Source: Labia minor (lineage: Eukaryota; Arthropoda; Insecta; Dermaptera; Spongiphoridae). From it: 64,000 nucleotides of DNA. Numbering within the stretch: position 1 is the first letter of the stretch; every line of letters starts with the position of its first letter. Positions 21,368-32,805 of this stretch are shown here, in pieces. The stretch spans positions 10,274,225 through 10,338,224 of the forward strand of contig OY720347.1 of NCBI GenBank assembly GCA_963082975.1, given 5' to 3'. The position numbers were made by a program, and so were the translations under genes. The notes below the pieces were generated by a model. The model saw only the letters and a list, made by a program, of their open reading frames with translations. It had not been told where the DNA came from and made no database searches.

Positions 21368-21726
21368 ATTTTTTAAAATATTTCTTATTTAATATTTTCT
21401 GAAAAAAATTATAAAATATTTATATGAATTTAATGTAAGTACCCATTATAATTTGTGAGATTTGTTGCTATGACAATGTTTGTATTTTCTTTCTTCAATA
21501 TTATAATTTCTAATAAAATGTGTTCTACAATATGCAAAAAAATCGTTATTCACCAATCACTGTTAGAAATATTCATCATATATCCTTGTCCTTATGAGAT
21601 CGTAAGCCAGAAATTAATTAATAAAATGACGTAAAGTACCTAAAGTTGTGATGGGGGTCCGTCAAAAAAAATTTTTTCAAGTGGGGGTCCGTGGAGTACA
21701 TAAGTTTAAGAACCTATGATCTAATA

Positions 21727-22202
21727 TGTAATAATGTATAATTATATATCATTTGAAGTAAATTTTTCGATTTTTCAAAATTAAAATTAATTTTTTTTTA
21801 ATGGACTAATTATGAACTTTTTATTTATTATTTATATGCAGGTATATATAAAATTATCTTTAGATAATAATCCCCTGATTACTTACATTATTCGTAAATG
21901 ATAAATTGTTGGATTTTTTTTCAAATAAATGTATATTATTATTCTTATTATATTCATTAATAAATTAATATGGTAACCTTTTAAATTTTTTTCTCAATAA
22001 CATCAGAAAATAGACTTGTACCTCAATTAAACTAAATCACCCATAGAAAATTGTAAATTTTCTTTTCTCATATATTTATGTTGATGTAGTGTATATTTTT
22101 TCATGATATGGCCTATATAATCAATACATAATAGGTATAATCAATCATTTTTATCTTTTAAAAATTTAAACTAATTTAAACTATAAAATTATTGAATTGA
22201 AA
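21727..22202. other. AT-rich non-coding DNA
   Basis: Nothing is recognised beyond poly-T and AT-rich sequence. Confidence 0.4.
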
Positions 22203-22307
22203 TTATTATATTATTAAATATGGGAGTTGTATGGAGATGATTCAGGATAGGGACGTTTGGAGGAGTGTGTATGCTGTAGCCAAGAAGATTTGAGTTCCAT
22301 TGAGCCA
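22203..22307 (+). pseudogene. LINE 3'-end fragment
   Basis: ATTCAGGATAGGGACGTTTG, AGTGTGTATGCTGTAGCCAA and GATTTGAGTTCCATTGAGCC match the C-terminal coding end and tail of the LINE pieces at 3120-3190 and, inverted, 38620-38690. Only about 105 bp remain. Confidence 0.65.
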
Positions 22308-22342
22308 CCTATATACCTACATTTATTTAGGTTTATCTAAGA

Positions 22343-22577
22343 CAGTGATTCTCAACCACTGAGATTTTCAAAAGGGTGCTGCGAGATTATGAGGCTCTTA
22401 AACATTTTCGACTTTTTTTGTAAATTTTCTCATTCTGGTTCTAAAAAAAAAGTTAAACGTTTTTGGGACTAGGCTCTTAAACATTTCCGTTTTTTTTTTC
22501 AATAAAAAAAAAAAAATTTAAAAATTTTTAAACCGTTAAAAGTGTACCGAGGTAAAAAAAAGGTGAAAAAACCACTG
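22343..22577. mobile_element. hAT MITE with perfect 8-bp target duplication
   Basis: The left end is CAGTGATTCTCAACC; the right end read inward is CAGTGGTTTTTTCACC. The flanks ATCTAAGA (22335-22342 and 22578-22585) are identical and fit nnnTAnnn. Internally GGCTCTTAAACATTT occurs twice, a short direct repeat. 235 bp, non-coding. Confidence 0.9.
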
Positions 22578-23046
22578 ATCTAAGATATTAATCTCTATTT
22601 TCTTAGATAAAATAGCATCAAATTATCTTTAAGAATGTTATATAAGTATATATGTCGTAGGCAAATGGTAATTTTAGATAAATAGCATTTGCCTAGACAA
22701 AAGCCATTTGGCTAAATCTTTGTTGTGCAATTAGATTTAACTTTAACTATTACAGGGGCCAATTACGAAATTATTAAAAAAAAATTTTGTTCTTTAATGT
22801 ATTTTTATCTAACTTCAACTTGATATAACTTCAGTTTAATTTAATTTTAAGGATAGTTTATTTATTATAATCAAAATATATATAATTAACAATATTGCCA
22901 AAGAATTCGAGAATAAGTAATATTTTTCCCCAATTATTTTGTTTATATCTTTTATTAAAAATATTCATTTCCTTATTAAATTGTTTAAATTAATTAAAAG
23001 ATTTATTGAAAATAATTAATATTTGGTTATTTTTTCTGATTCTTCC

Positions 23047-23370
23047 CTCGCCAGAGATAGTATTGCGATCACGAAAATTTTCGATGTTGAGATTTTGATG
23101 TTTTTATACGTTTTGAAGGTTCATGAATCATTTTCACTAAGGTTGAGAAAAATGGCTGTGTATGTGTGTATGTAGACAAGATTACGCAAAAACGGTTTGA
23201 ACTAGAATCATGAAATTTGGTACACGGGCATTATTCAAAATTTGTAGTTTTCTATCAACTTTTGAGAAATGTAGCTCAACTGGAATAGGGTCATTACCTA
23301 TTAAATTTAATTTAAATATAATATATGTTATTTAATCCAATTCAAATTACGAGATAGTCGAGTGGAGACA
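23047..23370 (-). repeat. Family A copy 4, internally deleted
   Basis: Terminal hairpin TCGCCAGAGATAGTATTG at left and GCGAGATAGTCGAGTGGAGA at right. The middle (TTTCAGCGATTC to GCCAACACGTGACG part) is missing, joining GGGTCATTACCTA directly to the AT-rich subterminal part. Confidence 0.8.
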
Positions 23371-23374
23371 AAGA

Positions 23375-23560
23375 TGATTTTTCCCGAGGATGAAAGCAAT
23401 ACAGATCGATTTTTCTTTATAAATATTATCTATGGTGTGAATTTCAAAAAAAAATCCTTCGGGTGGTTTAATATTTAAAAAAATACACAAATATACATAT
23501 ATAATTATAATACAAATATATATACTATTTTTGCTAGTATAATAAGATAAGATTAGTGTA
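23375..23560. repeat. Family E fragment
   Basis: GATGATTTTTCCCGAGGATG, ATACAGATCGATTTTTCTTT, ATTATCTATGGTGTGAATTT and TTTTTGCTAGTATAATAAGA are in the inverse order of the 5990-6660 copy. It abuts family A copy 4. Confidence 0.55.
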
Positions 23561-23974
23561 TATCATTCATTTCGATAATTATTTCATTTCTACATTATTA
23601 TTATTCATGGTATTTAATATATTTTTTAAAGAATACAAAAGATGGATGACGTGATATCATTTTTTGCCTTGGCCTTCAATTGTAACGACCTACAACCTAC
23701 AACTAACTCAACCAGTTGAATTAAAAGAATAAATAAGGAGAGAGGAAAAGAGAGATAGATTCATAAATGAGAACTCTTTACTATTTTTTTTTTATTAATA
23801 TTACTAATGTTTATGAAATAGAGGATTTAAGCGATATAAATTTTATGAATAAATTTTGCAATTTCCTTTTCCTCTAACTATTGAATTTTTTCCCCACATC
23901 ATTCAACTTTCAATTATATTTAAATTTTTTAATTCAAATTATCCATAATTACAAAAAAAAAGAAAAAATGAATA

Positions 23975-24115
23975 AATAAACTAAATTGATACTTAATCTT
24001 ACAATAATATTATAATCAATGTTTTAATAATATAAATAAAAATTATGTTATGTATTTTCTAACTAGTAAATGTAAGTATTATTAGTTCACAACCTGAAAA
24101 AAATCACTTTTTATT
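23975..24115. repeat. Flank shared with 32665-32805 (segmental duplication)
   Basis: TTAATCTTACAATAATATTA, AATTATGTTATGTATTTTCT and AACTAGTAAATGTAAGTATT continue straight into a family A copy at both loci. Shared flanking sequence means the insertion was duplicated together with its surroundings. Confidence 0.75.
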
Positions 24116-24688
24116 ATCTCGCCAGATACAAATTTTCGATTTCGAGATTTTGATGTTTTTAAACGTTTTGAAGGTTCCTGAATCATTTGCACTACACTAA
24201 GGTTGAGAAAAATGTCTGTGTGTGTATATAGACAAGATTTGAAACAAATGGTTTAAGCTAGAATAATGAAATTTGGTACATGGGCATTATTCAAAATTTG
24301 TAGTTTTCTATCAACTTTTGAGAAATGGAGCTCAACCGAAAGAGGGTCATTACCTACCACGTGTTCATTCTTTTTCCTCTAAAGTGACCGTAAAAATAAA
24401 GGTATGTTTGATAGTTTTTCACATGATTAAAAATTGTACAAAACTGCTATATATAGAATTTCATCTTGATTGAATCGCTGAAAGTACCGGAATTAATTTT
24501 TTAACACTGAAAATCTCACGCGCCAACACGTGACGTGGTACCATCAACACAGCCAAACATGCGCTGGTTTAATAAATATTATTTATCAATTTTAATTTAT
24601 AATTAATTAAATTTAATTTAATTATAATATATGATGTTATTTGATCCAATTCAAATTGCGAGATAGTCGAGTGGAGACATTTCAGCTT
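24112..24688 (-). repeat. Family A copy 5
   Basis: A near complete copy on the minus strand from TTATCTCGCCAGATA to GCGAGATAGTCGAGTGGAGA. Contains GCGCCAACACGTGACGTGGT and the family TATATATAGAATTTCA phrase. The terminal hairpin is shortened. Confidence 0.8.
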
Positions 24689-24969
24689 ATTTTATAAAAT
24701 ATTATATTATTTACATATATTGAAATATAATAATAAATAATATACCATATAATTTGAAAACAGTGTTTTTGAAAACTATAAAGAATTAAAATGTAATATT
24801 TGAGAAATAAATATTTATTCTACATGCATATATTTATAATATATATTTATTTAATTAAAAACGACCACCAACCACCAACATAGGAAACATAAATATTCTT
24901 TAATATCAGAGAAGTAATGAGAAGTAGATAATTTCTTGAAAAGAAATTAAATTTCTCTCTTTATTTCTA

Positions 24970-25157
24970 AAAAAAAACCTCTGAATGGGCCCTATCAACC
25001 TTTACCTTGATTTTCTTGATCGGAGGCGCTACTTTTTATCAAGTTGCTTCCCAATTTTGATCCCGGAGGCTAGCTAGAGAAATTCCCTTGCCAGACCCAG
25101 GACTTGAACCCGGGACCACGAGAATGTGAGCCAACGCTGTTGCCCCCCACTATGTGG
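24970..25157 (-). mobile_element. tRNA-derived SINE copy 2, degraded
   Basis: A-run then CCTCTGA, CAACCTTTACCTTGATTTTC, CTAGAGAAATTCCCTTGCCA and ACTTGAACCCGGGACCACGA. Internal deletion and many substitutions; the head beyond the A box is corrupted. Confidence 0.75.
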
Positions 25158-26346
25158 TGCTTTATTTACTTCTATAAGATATACTTTTATTTTTGTTATG
25201 AATCTTTAAAAATTAGTAACTAAATTTCTAAAGTTAATCTTTGTTTTTTAAGACAAAACAATTACAAAAGATTATTCAAAAAAAACTTAATCTTTTTGTG
25301 ATGAAAATCCATGAAATCAAATGTGAAATATGTTTGTATATTAAAATAATATATAAATAAAGATACGATACATAAATACATATAACAAATTTTATTTATT
25401 CGAAATCAAGCAAAATCCAACAAAGAATCATACATATTGATTAAAAAATGGCTAATACGCAATTTTAGCCTTTTTGTATTATATAGATTTCTTTTGAAAC
25501 TCTAATGTGAACAAATAGCTCTTCTCTCTCCTTCTCTCTCTTTCTGTCTGTCTCCTCTCAACATACTTTACATAAATCAACTTTCTTTCAATTCCATCCA
25601 AGTTGGTTAGACTTCTTTCAAAAAAAAACGCGTAATCTAATCAAATCTCTCTTCTTTACTTTTTTATTAATTAAAAAAAATGTTATCAAAATAACTTTAT
25701 ATAAAAATAAATAAGTAGTTATATTAATAATAATAATACTAACAAATAAGTTTTTTTTTTATTATTTTATTTATAAATATTTTTACCACAATTATTTTAA
25801 AGAATTTTTTTTATTACTTTTTTTTGTTTTAGGATTAATATCACTTTTCAAAATAAACCACAAAGTTTTCAAATTTAAACAAATTCCAATGATCAAATTA
25901 CTTTCTTCTATTTTGTCATTTAACTTGATTAGGCAATGAATGGTCAAAACATTGAAATTATATTATTAAATTTAATAATTGATAATAATTAAAAAAAAAA
26001 TGTTATACCTCCTATCTATGGAATGGTAAAAGGAGGAAGTAAGTCACTGCAAGTCATGAAATTTTGGTCTTCGGATCACTTTATAATTATTATAGAAGAA
26101 TTTTTATAATTGGTTACTAGTATTATAAAAATAAAAAGATAAAAAAAAGTGGGAGAGGATGAGAGAGAGCTAAAAAAAAAACTTGATTTGTTATGAGGGT
26201 AATGGGAACTATATTCGTATTATTAGATAAAGAATATACAAGAGAAAAATATTAGAATGGCAATAGTAAAATAATTACCATGAGTGATCATTTTTCATTA
26301 TAATATATTAATTTGCTAAATTAAATAAATAATTAAATAAATAATA
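25158..26346. other. AT-rich non-coding DNA
   Basis: A CT-rich stretch (about 25520-25560) and AT-rich sequence with poly-A/T runs. No exon or element is recognised. Confidence 0.4.
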
Positions 26347-26622
26347 GGTAATAGCGAACCTGCCACACATTCACATGGTCCCGGGTTCAAGTCCCGGACC
26401 TGGCAAGGGAATTTCCCTAGATGGGGTCTATGGGAGGAAGTCCACCCAGCCTCCGGGAACAACATTGAGGAAAAGCTACTTGATAGCACCTCCGATCAAG
26501 AAAATCAAGGTAAAGGTTGAGAGAGCCCGTTCTACTGATCATAGGATACCTCTAATTGATATAATCAACTTGAGAGGCGTTGTTCTTGCGTAGGACGTAC
26601 AAAGTTAGACGTATTTTTTTTA
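26347..26622 (+). mobile_element. tRNA-derived SINE copy 3, 5'-truncated
   Basis: Begins at GGTAATAGCGAACCTGCC (first ~18 bp of the head missing). B box GGGTTCAAGTCCCGG, body and GCGTTGTTCTTGCGTAGGAC are present, ending in GTATTTTTTTT. The open frame across it is a shadow. Confidence 0.85.
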
Positions 26623-27429
26623 ATTGTTCAGATTAGTTGTCATGTCATGAATTTGTATAAAACTTTGCTAGTATAAATTGTATAAATTTGTATAATGGTT
26701 GAGCGATAGCTCGGTGTTCCAGGTACTTAGTATATTAAATCTATAAAATTATTTCAATGTTCAATAAAAAAAGAAAATAAATAATAAATTCAGAAAATAT
26801 TATTTTCTATATTTGTTAATAATTTTGGATTTCATAATTCATTAATAAATATTATTTAAATACTTTCTTATCAAGATTAATAAGAATAGAATTGGTTACT
26901 TGGGAGGATAAATGGAAATCTTCTAGTCGTTTTATTTATTTTTTTTACATTAATATCGAAATTCTTTACTTTTAAATAGCAATTCGAAGAGTTTCAAATT
27001 TTGTATACAAATGTTTTGCTAAGTTTATCTGTCAAACAATTTTCATTCTTCAGGTGTTATTAATCAAATCATCATTTTGTTTAAATTACTTAATTCGATT
27101 TTAAATCCTTGATAATCTAAAAATTATTTTAAACCTTATTATTATCGTCGGTCAGTAAAAATGCTTTTAAGATTGGGGATTCCTTAAGCAATATAGGGTG
27201 GTGTTTTCTAGTTTTCAAGATAAAAATGATGATTAAAGTTTGAATATTGAAATTATATGTAAATCCATTGGACACACAGCGGCGAAGATGAAGCCCTCTA
27301 CTGGCCAAATCAATAAAATATTATAAATATCTAAACTGAAATCAGTACATATCAATTTTTCATTTATAAAATCTAATAAGTTGACCTGTGGCCAGGTCCG
27401 AACCGACCGACGGTTTGAACTAAATTAAT
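26623..27429. other. AT-rich DNA with scraps of families E and B
   Basis: A family E terminus (GAGCGATAGCTCGGTGTTCC with AGGTACTTAG) lies near 26703-26735, and a family B end (TTATTATCGTCGGTCAGTAA) near 27140-27160. The rest is not recognised. Confidence 0.45.
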
Positions 27430-27640
27430 TTCCAGTTACAGAAACAATTTCAAATAATTTTAATATATCTATTAATGTAATAAAAAACAGATAGGCATAT
27501 AACATAAATATTTTTAATTTTATTTTATTTATAATATATATGTAAGACCAGGCTGTGACGTCATGAATGGCTGGATGACGTCTTATAATTTTAAATTAAG
27601 AAAAAACTAATAAAGGTGATTTTTCTCGAGGATAAAACCA
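27430..27640. repeat. Family E copy
   Basis: CAGAAACAATTTCAAATAAT, CAGGCTGTGACGTCATGAAT, AATTTTAAATTAAGAAAAAA and CTCGAGGATAAAACCAATAC are in family E inverse order. It passes directly into family B. Confidence 0.55.
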
Positions 27641-28045
27641 ATACAAAGTGCATGATTCGTGGTGATATGTAAAAAATCATCATGTGAAATTTGGTGTGAA
27701 AATAACCCTTCCCTTCCTATCGTCGATCGCTAATACTACCAATTCCGGTTTCCCGATTTTCACCAAAAGTTGATCAATTCGTCATACTGATGCATTAAAT
27801 AAATATACCAAATTTCATCAAAATCCGTTGAGCCGTTCAAGCTGTACACATATATACGTATGGTCGGACAGACGGACAGACATGATGCTAAAAATGCTTT
27901 TTTCTGTTAAGAAAATGCATGATTCGTGGAGATGTAAAAATCTCCACATGTGAAATTTGATGTGAAAACAATCCTCCCTTACTATCGTTGGTCGGTAAAA
28001 ATTACTTTAAACAATACCTTCCTTACTATCGTCGGTCAGTAAAAA
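27640..28045 (+). repeat. Family B repeat copy 1
   Basis: Characteristic phrases are GCATGATTCGTGGTGATATG, CCGGTTTCCCGATTTTCACC, ATCAAAATCCGTTGAGCCGT, GGACAGACGGACAGACATGA and a closing TATCGTTGGTCGGTAAAAA. Similar copies are at 29215-29745 and 32093-32375. No coding frame; class unknown. Confidence 0.7.
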
Positions 28046-28759
28046 AGCTTTGAAGATTGTGAAATATTGATTTTATTTCTTTAATTAAAACGTGTTTTTG
28101 TTCTTATAAAATTAAATTATTTCATTTTAGTTTTATAATTGTAGATTTAGAACAAACAGCGACTTTTGAAAAGAGATTGGATTAAAAATTTATAATTATA
28201 TAATAGGAGAGAAAATGACTTGGAAACTCGAATGCAATCAAATACACAGGAACAATACTAACAGCAATGTTACTTATTACGATTAACTATTTTTTTTTAC
28301 ATTTAACTAAGTATATTAGATAATAGATTAAAATTGAAATTATGTACCTGTTGTTGTTCTTTATGACATTTAATTTAAATATTAAAAAAATGTATATAAT
28401 AAACAATTACTTAAAATAAATTACAATAAATGATGATGATATAATAATAATATTCTCGTTACAAGATAGAAAAGAGAGGGAGAGATGGAGAAAAGATGTT
28501 GATTCATTATAAATATCATAATTGAAGTAAGGATTTTTTTTTGGTGTTTAATAAATACATATTTATTTAGAAATTGAAAATTCTAAACTCTTCTTTCTTT
28601 CTAATGAATAAACAATCTTATATACATGCATTATATATATAAATAAATAAAATTAAAAAAAAAATAATACTTTATTAATAATAAATAAATATATAATTAT
28701 ATTTTTGTTTAAATAAAGAAATTAATTGATTTTATTTAAAAATATAGGGTATATAAAGG

Positions 28760-29040
28760 GTTAGAATCATAACAAGGGGGAGTAAATGTCATTTTGAAGT
28801 TCCTGTTTCACAGGAAAGATGAATCCTGTTGCATTCGTCAAGCATCAAAAGGAAAGTTTCTCACTTCCTTGATTTGTAAGATCAAATATTACACAATGTG
28901 TCTTTTAACCTTTTAAATTTTGACCTTATATAAGGTTACGGTGGGAACCAAACGAACCAAGAGAAGAAGATGAAAATTCACTGTCACAACTCCCCCCAGT
29001 CAGACCATCCACAATTCATCCATTATCTTCATGTGAACTG
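28760..29040. other. Unique higher-complexity island
   Basis: It contains AAGTTCCTGTTTCACAGGAA (short inverted repeat TTCCTGT/ACAGGAA), AAAGTTTCTCACTTCCTTGA, TATATAAGGTTACGGTGGGA and ACAACTCCCCCCAGTCAGAC. It matches no repeat here and holds no convincing frame. Candidate regulatory element. Confidence 0.3.
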
Positions 29041-29214
29041 ATGTAAAAGAAAATATTAGCATTCTTTATTAAATATTTCACTTTTTTTACTTGGAAATGT
29101 AAATTAATTTTTTTATTATGATTTTAAAAAAAATGTGATGGGTCAAAGTACTCTAAAAGAGAATGTATTACTAATATATTTCAAGTGAAATATTTTCCGA
29201 CAATGAATATAAAA

Positions 29215-29745
29215 TTAATACTTTGTAAACTACCACTTCCGCTTTCCGAATATACGAGGGCTGTTCAAAAAAAGACCGAACTTTAGTCATAAAATATTTA
29301 TTACAATACTTACAATTTTACAAAATGCAAAATCCAGTTCCACTCATAGCATTGTGTACGGCTCATACAGTCATCCTTATGGCCCTTCTGAAGCAATGCC
29401 CACGTTTCAGAAAAAGATTTACCGATGTTAAAACAAAATTTAATGTTACAACGTTGCTCTTCAAAATCCTTCGTTTTCACTTTTTCGCAGAGCGCTGGCT
29501 GTACGAGTTCACTAAATTGGTTCTCACTGCGTTTCATAGTATTTTAAAAAGTTCGGTCTTTTTTTGAACAGCCCTCGTACACCAAAAGTTGATGAATTGA
29601 TATTACTGATGCATTAAGTAAATATACCGTAAAATACATTTTCTGTTAACAAAATGCATGATTCATGGAGATATGCAAAAATCTCCACATGTGAAATTTG
29701 GTGTGAAAACAATACCTTCCCTTCCTATCGTCGGTGGGTAAAAAT
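29215..29745 (+). repeat. Family B copy 2, split by a mariner
   Basis: CCACTTCCGCTTTCCGAATA lies left of the mariner, and CACCAAAAGTTGATGAATTG to CCTATCGTCGGTGGGTAAAA right of it. The copy at 32093 shows the uninterrupted target. Confidence 0.8.
29255..29577 (-). mobile_element. Short mariner derivative in family B
   Basis: Terminal repeats CGAGGGCTGTTCAAAAAAAG and, read inward on the other strand, CGAGGGCTGTTCAAAAAAAG are identical; TA flanks at 29253-29254 and 29578-29579. The minus strand encodes a mariner N-terminal helix-turn-helix remnant (RCNIKFCFNIGKSFSETWAL, then MSRTQCYEW). The catalytic domain is gone. Identical long ends suggest it is fairly young. Confidence 0.93.
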
Positions 29746-30161
29746 TAATAAGTTGTTTGACTATTTAACCAAAAAAAGTATTCAAAAGAAGTATAATCAA
29801 ACTGATTTTATATTCAATGATGAGTCGTTAATAAAAATTTTATTAATTTTTTGCTAATTTTGAAATATGTATTTTATTTTTGTTTCTAGTTAAAAAACAA
29901 TTAATTTAGTTTTTAAAGGAATTTATACTATTTTTTTAATTAAAATTAATTTTTATTAAAATAAATAAATAAAAGCGATTAACATTTTAACAGAAATACA
30001 AAGTAAATAGTAAAGTCAAATAGACACATCAAACTGAATATTGTTATATTTATTTTTATTTTACTTTGTTCATATGGAGAAAGTAATGTATTACAATTAA
30101 TATTTCTACTGTTTAGTCATTCAGAATACAAATTTGTTCTTTTCTATTTCCATAAAATATA
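29746..30161. other. AT-rich non-coding DNA
   Basis: Nothing is recognised. Confidence 0.4.
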
Positions 30162-31088
30162 GAGGAGGTGGTCGTAATATGGAACCCCATTTTATTTTTC
30201 GTGAATTGAAGCTCATCTAAAAGTTGTGTTCTCTGGGTACAGTGTAAAATGTTTTTATTCATTATTTTCCTATTGACATCCAGGTACAATATCACAACTA
30301 ATATTACTTACACGACGTAGTGGCACTTTTTTTGAAAAAAGTGAAAAAACGGTTCAAGATAAAAGTGTTGATAATATGGAACCTACTGTGTTGGTAAAAT
30401 GGAACCCTAGTAAAAATCAGTCATAGACAGCAATTATTTGAAAAAAACATTTTTTATTCAAAAATTATACATTGACATATATGTATGTAAAATTTAACCG
30501 TAATAAAATTATAAACAGAAATCACAAATGTAATATTCTTTTTCTGCACCTGCGCATTCTGAATGGGCACACATTTGACACATTTCGCACAGCACCCACA
30601 CCTCCCCCTTACAGTCTTTAGCTAAAAAAAATAATTAAATGTTTGTCTAAAATACGTAACCTTGTCTGTGTTATGGAACCCGGTTCCATATTAGTATCAC
30701 GGCAAGGGTCCATATTACAGAAATCGACATTTAAAAAAAATGCACTTGCTATGAACTGAATATAAATTTATATCAAATTATTTTCAGCAATATATTTAAT
30801 AATTCATTAATAAATTAAGGCAGATTCATAAAATTAATAAATTATTAACAATAGTAATAATTATAAATAGTTTTACTTACCTTAAAAAAAGTTTTTTAAA
30901 ATTGAAAACACAAAACATTTAAACTGAATGAAAGTTATCAAACAACTAACCGCCATTTCAATTTTTATGGTAGATTTTGGTACTAGAGAATCAATTTCAC
31001 CTATTGTTAAAAAAGTGCAGCACGTTATAATGAACCAAACAAATGGGTTCCATATTAAATACAGGTTCCATAATACAACCACCTCCTC
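30162..31088 (-). mobile_element. Non-autonomous pogo/Tigger-like element
   Basis: The ends are GAGGAGGTGGTCGTAATATG (left) and, inward from the right, GAGGAGGTGGTTGTATTATG, followed by GAACC in both. TA flanks are at 30160-30161 and 31089-31090. The motif ATGGAACC or its complement recurs at several internal positions. A transposase remnant with a PHD-like zinc finger lies at 30509-30622 on the minus strand. TA target and such a C-terminal finger fit pogo-type elements; the family label is inference. Confidence 0.8.
30509..30622 (-). pseudogene. C-terminal PHD-like zinc finger of a pogo-type transposase
   Basis: The minus-strand frame reads KDCKGEVWVLCEMC, then AHSECAG, then YYICDFCL and TAA (30509-30511). 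The pattern W-V-x-C-x-x-C ... H-x-x-C-A-G ... Y-x-C-D-x-C is the treble-clef finger found at the C-terminus of many insect pogo/Tigger-like transposases and their host-derived relatives. The DDE domain upstream is absent. It is a remnant carried by the 30162-31088 element. Confidence 0.6.
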
Positions 31089-31090
31089 TA

Positions 31091-32092
31091 CTTTATGATA
31101 GGTGTGTATCTTTTATTATTTTTATTTGAAATCGAATCGATGTAAAAAAATTATTAATTTTATTTATTAACACACGGGAAGATTTCAAATTATTAAATTT
31201 CTCATAATTTATTATTATTAGTGGTAAAAGTGAGAATTTTGTTTAAAAAAAACAGATGTTAATTAAGAAAGCTGATTAAATTATTACGTTTTGAAAACAA
31301 TGCTAGTATTTACACAAAATATTATAAGTAGATTGATTCAATGAAAAAAAAAATATTTTTTTTCAACTTTCAAATATTTTTAAGTATATTATATTCTATA
31401 TAGAAAATATATGATTGATTTTTAATTAATATACTGTCATTTATTATTATAAACTTACAATTTTAAGTTTAACTTCATTCATAAATTGTATTCATTAGCA
31501 AATGTATTAAATTATCATATTTATTCATTTCTGCGTAGATAATTAATTCATTTCTGACCCAGCATCAAACTTCAGGGAAATGGATGCAACTTTGCCAATG
31601 GATTCCTTTTTTAATCTCAAAGAAACTTTCCTTATACGAGTATAATATTTCTCGGTCTCTTCAAGTCTTCCTGAAGCTTCCCGTTTTTTAAACAATTACC
31701 ATAAACTTTTATATATTTTTAAATCACAATCACCTATTATTTTCTTCTTATGAATAATAATAGTGGGATGATAGAATGAAATTAAAAATAAATATATATA
31801 CATATCATTTTATTTAAATAATCATTTGAAAAAAATTGAAAGATTCTAGACTAAAATAATAATTGTCCCTAATCACAATTATCATTAATCTTTCTCTAAA
31901 AAACAATTTAATTTGTAAAGTAAAAATTAATATCAATATGTAAACACTAAAGAAAAAAATATGTTAATACAAAAATTAGCTTTGGCAAGGCACAGAGCAG
32001 ACCGACGATTTATAAATAATTAAAAACAACATTATATATATATGTATATATATATATTTTATTTCACCAGTTAGTTCAATGTAATAAAAAAA
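31091..32092. other. AT-rich DNA with a small complex patch
   Basis: 31555-31690 is less AT-rich (CCCAGCATCAAACTTCAGGG, GATGCAACTTTGCCAATGGA, CTCTTCAAGTCTTCCTGAAG) and open in one plus-strand frame, but lacks clear splice sites. The rest is AT-rich. Confidence 0.35.
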
Positions 32093-32375
32093 TTCCGACA
32101 ATGAATATAAAATTAATACTTTGTAAACTACCACTTCCGGTTTCCGAATATACACCAAAAATTAATCAATTCATGCTACTGATGCATTAAGTAAATATAT
32201 CAAATTTTATCAAAATCCGTTGAACCCCGTTCAAGCTATACACGTCTATACGAAAACACTATGGACAGTCATTATGCTAAAAATACTTTTTTCTGTTAAC
32301 AAACTGCATGATTCGTGGGGATATGTAAAAATCTCCTCATGTGAAATTTGATATGAAAACAATATTTTACTTCGG
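32093..32375 (+). repeat. Family B copy 3 (uninterrupted)
   Basis: CCACTTCCGGTTTCCGAATA and TACACCAAAAATTAATCAAT run through without a mariner, then ATCAAAATCCGTTGAACCCC and GCATGATTCGTGGGGATATG. It serves as the empty-site control for the insertion at 29255. Confidence 0.8.
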
Positions 32376-32664
32376 TCGGTATAAAATATGAAAATATATG
32401 AAAAAGAAATCAAATGTGGAAAGCTTGGAAGTATTAGTGATTATTAAAAAATATTAATACTAATAGGGTAACAATTCTTATAGAATAAATAAATAAATTT
32501 TGAATTTATGTCATAGCTATGTATATTTTATTTTATTTTCTACAAAAGTTGTATTCTTCAAGGAGTGATAATAGAAAATAAAATATCAGTCCAATTTCAG
32601 TTTAATTTATCTACAAAATATAAGTATGAGGGTTTTTATTATCTCGCCAGATTACGCAAAAATA

Positions 32665-32805
32665 ATAAACAAAATTGATTCTTAATCTTACAATAATATT
32701 ATAATCAATGTTTTAATAATATAAATAAAAATTATGTTATGTATTTTCTAACTAGTAATCGTAAGTATTATTAGTTAACAACCTAAAAAAATCACTTTTT
32801 ACTAT
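32665..32805. repeat. Flank shared with 23975-24115
   Basis: The same ~140-bp sequence, again running directly into a family A copy. A tiny family A scrap (TATTATCTCGCCAGATTACG, 32638-32660) precedes it. Confidence 0.75.

Larger units (their letters stand above)
18392..21718 (+). mobile_element. Complete hAT transposon, Buster type
   Basis: A full element of 3327 bp. The terminal repeats are CAGTGGTTCTTAAACT at left and, inward from the right, CATAGGTTCTTAAACT (14 of 16 identical). The 8-bp target duplication ATCTAATA is perfect (18384-18391 and 21719-21726) and fits the nnnTAnnn preference known for Buster-group hATs. Subterminal GGACCCC / GGGGGTCCG motifs occur near both ends, and near the left end CGCGGACCCCTGGGGGTCCG forms a hairpin. 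One long uninterrupted transposase frame (19473-21332) lies inside. Perfect flanks and an intact frame suggest recent insertion; activity is inference. Confidence 0.95.
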
